Shown: piece after piece, positions 40,677 to 42,798 of the stretch
Layout: every line of letters starts with the position of its first letter
Numbering within the stretch: position 1 is the stretch's first letter
From: DATKWS01 sp035529435
Lineage (GTDB): Bacteria > Krumholzibacteriota > Krumholzibacteriia > Krumholzibacteriales > Krumholzibacteriaceae
Reading direction: 5' to 3'
DNA length: 42,798 bases
Assembly (NCBI GenBank): GCA_035529435.1
Contig: DATKWS010000032.1
Location: forward strand, 1-42,798
Made by a program: the position numbers and the translations under genes
The notes under the pieces: model-generated
The model's input: only the letters and a program-made list of their open reading frames with translations
Told to the model about the DNA's origin: nothing
Database searches by the model: none

Positions 40677-42798
40677 ATGGGTGTACGGTCTCGATGCTGG
40701 CCCGGTCGTCGATCCATTATCCCCATCACTCGATCGAATCCCGCCATACGGATCATCGTTCCCCTGCTGATCATGATCTCGCTGGGCTGCATCTATCCGC
40801 GCCCGGCCGCCGCCGATAATTCTGACGAGAGTTGGATCGCGAAGGCCAAACGGATGGAGCAGATCTGGGTGTATGACGGAAGCGGCATACACAATGTCGG
40901 GAATCTCATCATGCACGTCTGCAACTGGGGCTGTTTCGGTTCATACCCCAACTACCGGCTGCCCACATCGGATTACCCGTCGGCGCAGTGGCCGGCGAAC
41001 TCGAGTGTCGAGTATCTCTGGATCGCCGGCCTCTGGGTCGGCGCGAAAAAAGACGGTGTGCCGGTCGTCTCGACGTCGGCATACGACACCGAGTTCAGGC
41101 CGGATCCCTACGACGGGAACGCGAAGATATACGAGGCGTTCGAGGGGATGCAGGGGGGCACGCGCCTCCCCGGACCGGCGGATGACGACCGGGACGGGCG
41201 TGTTGACGAAGACTGGTTGAACGGTGTCGACGACGACGGTGACGGCCTGATCGACGAGGATTTCTCGGCCATCGGAACACAGATGTTTACCTGCTGGTTC
41301 ACGGATGATCATCCCACGTCCGTGCAGGTCTACCCCGAGCACACACCGCTCCATCTCCTCGTCCGCCAGGAAAGTTACCAGTGGGAGGAAAAGCAATTCT
41401 ACGACTTTGTCGGTGTCGAGTACGTAATCAAGAACTACGGCCGGGACGTTCTCGAGGAGCTCTATATCGGATTCTTCGCTGACGGTGATTGCGGTCCGCG
41501 TGATGTCGATGCGTATGCCGAGGACGATTGCACCGGCCTGTTCCAGGGCATCAGGTGCGCCAGGCGCGGGGTCATCGAGGTGCCCGTGCGGATCAGCGTC
41601 GCCTATTTCTACGATGCGGACGGCGACGGGGGCCGGACGACCGGCTACTTCGGGATACTCTTTCTCGGCCACGACACCGATCCGCTCGGCCAGCAGGCGC
41701 CCGCCAGCGTCGGGCTGACCTCGTACCAGAACTTTTCCGGTGAGTTCGAATTCGATCGGGGCGGCGATCCCAAGAATGATTTCCAGCGGTACAAGTTGAT
41801 GAGCATGACGACCAAGGACCGCAATGCGCTCGTGCCGCGTGACTACCGCATGATGATGGCCACCGGTCCCTTCGGGGAGCTCCTGCCGGATGATGATATG
41901 AAGCTGCAGGTCGCCTTTGTCTGCGGCGAGGGGCTCGAGGGGATGCTCGATAACGCGGCGAGCGCCGCGATGGTCTATGCGGGCAACTGGTTCAACGTCG
42001 ACAACGATCCCGAAACCGGCGCCGATGGGCGTGAGACGCCGCTGTACGGCCCCGTCACGGGTATCGATCCCGATAGCTGCGACGGCGTTGTGGAGCCGAA
42101 GTACGCGGCCAAGGGGGAGATCGTATGGGTGAACGCGGACTGCGCGGAGGAGATCGAGCTGTTCGCGAACAGTAACTATTGCAGCGGGCGCAGCACGAAC
42201 TTCGAGGATTACCAGACCGGTGTGGGCGGCAAGGAGCACCAAGTGCACTGGCTCGTGGGTACGCCGCCGCCGGCCCCCAACATGCGGGTGATTCCGGGTG
42301 ATCATCAAGTGACGCTCATATGGGACAATTTCAGCGAGGTAACACCCGACGTCAGTACCCTCGAGTACGACTTCGAGGGGTACCGGCTGTGGCGCGCCGA
42401 CGGGTGGGAACGACCGCTCGGGACATCGGTCCTCAGCGGGCCGAGCCGGGAACTCTGGCAGCTTGTCGAGGAACGCGACATCGTCAACGGGATCGGGGCC
42501 GATCATGATTTCTCGATGCCCGTCGAAGAGGAGGGATGGCGCTACATCCCATTGGGACATCTCCCCGGCCGGGACAAACTGGTCGGGATGTTCGAGGAGA
42601 GTGTTTACTATTTCCCGATGGACACGGTCCCCTGCCCGCCGGGATTGACCGATCTCGAATGCGACACGCTCGAGGCCCTCGCGCGGTTCAACCTCGGATT
42701 CGAGGGTGGGCTCCAGTATTACAGGTATGTCGACACGAACGTACACAACGGGATGCATTACTTCTACAGCGTCACCGCGTTCGATCACCTGCTCGTGA
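40677..42798 (+). CDS. large secreted protein with Asp-rich repeats and Fn3-like segment (3' end outside window)
   Basis: An open frame of 707 codons continues past the window end. AAGGAG at 40664-40669 lies 7 nt before the ATG. An N-terminal hydrophobic stretch (IIVPLLIMISLGC) and PAAA before DNSDE suggest a signal peptide cut after residue 46. Near residues 167-195 is an aspartate-rich calcium-binding-like segment (DDDRDGRVDED, GVDDDGDGLIDEDF) as in thrombospondin type 3 or dockerin-like loops. From about 530 an Fn3-like opening appears (PPAPNMRVIPGDHQVTLIWD). Such surface proteins in FCB-related lineages often end in a FlgD- or secretion-type sorting domain, which would lie beyond the window. 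No enzyme motif was recognised. Confidence 0.85.
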   Translation, partial: MGVRSRCWPGRRSIIPITRSNPAIRIIVPLLIMISLGCIYPRPAAADNSDESWIAKAKRMEQIWVYDGSGIHNVGNLIMHVCNWGCFGSYPNYRLPTSDYPSAQWPANSSVEYLWIAGLWVGAKKDGVPVVSTSAYDTEFRPDPYDGNAKIYEAFEGMQGGTRLPGPADDDRDGRVDEDWLNGVDDDGDGLIDEDFSAIGTQMFTCWFTDDHPTSVQVYPEHTPLHLLVRQESYQWEEKQFYDFVGVEYVIKNYGRDVLEELYIGFFADGDCGPRDVDAYAEDDCTGLFQGIRCARRGVIEVPVRISVAYFYDADGDGGRTTGYFGILFLGHDTDPLGQQAPASVGLTSYQNFSGEFEFDRGGDPKNDFQRYKLMSMTTKDRNALVPRDYRMMMATGPFGELLPDDDMKLQVAFVCGEGLEGMLDNAASAAMVYAGNWFNVDNDPETGADGRETPLYGPVTGIDPDSCDGVVEPKYAAKGEIVWVNADCAEEIELFANSNYCSGRSTNFEDYQTGVGGKEHQVHWLVGTPPPAPNMRVIPGDHQVTLIWDNFSEVTPDVSTLEYDFEGYRLWRADGWERPLGTSVLSGPSRELWQLVEERDIVNGIGADHDFSMPVEEEGWRYIPLGHLPGRDKLVGMFEESVYYFPMDTVPCPPGLTDLECDTLEALARFNLGFEGGLQYYRYVDTNVHNGMHYFYSVTAFDHLLV

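Noticed and set aside
40780..40790. Lipobox (SLGC) in the terminal secreted protein
   Set aside because: Position -3 is Ser rather than Leu or similar, and a better signal peptidase I site (PAAA before DNS) follows, so lipidation is not supported.
40941..42788. 615-codon minus-strand open frame opposite the terminal gene
   Set aside because: The plus-strand frame has a ribosome site, promoter, signal peptide and recognisable segments. The minus frame has none of these and reflects codon bias.
1..42798. tRNA or rRNA genes, insertion sequences, prophage or CRISPR arrays
   Set aside because: No gap exceeds about 265 bp, none shows a tRNA-like cloverleaf with CCA-proximal features or regularly spaced repeats, and no transposase, integrase or Cas motif is encoded.

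Overview
The window is dense chromosomal DNA from a GC-rich bacterium with housekeeping and envelope genes and no recognisable mobile element, CRISPR array, tRNA or rRNA. Starts are mostly ATG, some GTG and a few TTG, usually behind clear AGGAGG-like ribosome sites, and many neighbours overlap by 1-11 bp. Large secreted or membrane TPR proteins, a V/A-type ATPase, and a secreted protein with aspartate-rich repeats and an Fn3-like segment resemble what is seen in candidate phyla related to the FCB group (Krumholzibacteriota, Eisenbacteria, Latescibacterota). That placement is an inference from gene content, not a marker-gene result.

Region 1 (1-8846, plus strand) is an RNA and translation cluster: ylxP, rbfA, an nrnA-like DHH phosphoesterase, truB, ribF, rpsO, pnp, an M16 peptidase, dut and a membrane-anchored polysaccharide deacetylase. 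This matches the segment that follows nusA-infB in many bacteria. A promoter-like site precedes rpsO.

Region 2 (8847-12258) holds a leftward pair of poorly characterised membrane proteins: a polytopic TPR protein with three CxxC pairs, and a DUF4388-type protein with one membrane segment and an outside domain. They face asnS across a 237-bp spacer that contains a leftward terminator-like hairpin.

Region 3 (12259-20272, plus) has asnS, a 1249-residue secreted TPR protein and uvrA. The last two overlap by 11 bp.

Region 4 (20321-31079, plus) encodes the glycine cleavage proteins T, H, PA and PB, a lipoate ligase-family protein, an Opp/Dpp peptide transporter without its binding protein, an HD hydrolase and a small TPR lipoprotein. 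From gcvPA to oppB every gene overlaps the next, so peptide import, lipoylation and glycine breakdown look co-expressed.

Region 5 (31080-40413, plus) is a complete nine-gene V/A-ATPase operon in the order H-I-K-E-C-F-A-B-D, collinear with Enterococcus hirae ntpFIKECGABD. Its rotor-ring subunit keeps all five residues that bind sodium in E. hirae NtpK, so I predict a Na+-coupled machine. Several of its gene junctions carry hairpins, palindromes or a mini-ORF.

Region 6 (40414-42798) has a strong promoter-like site and a large secreted protein that runs off the window end. No gene-free stretch exceeds 300 bp.
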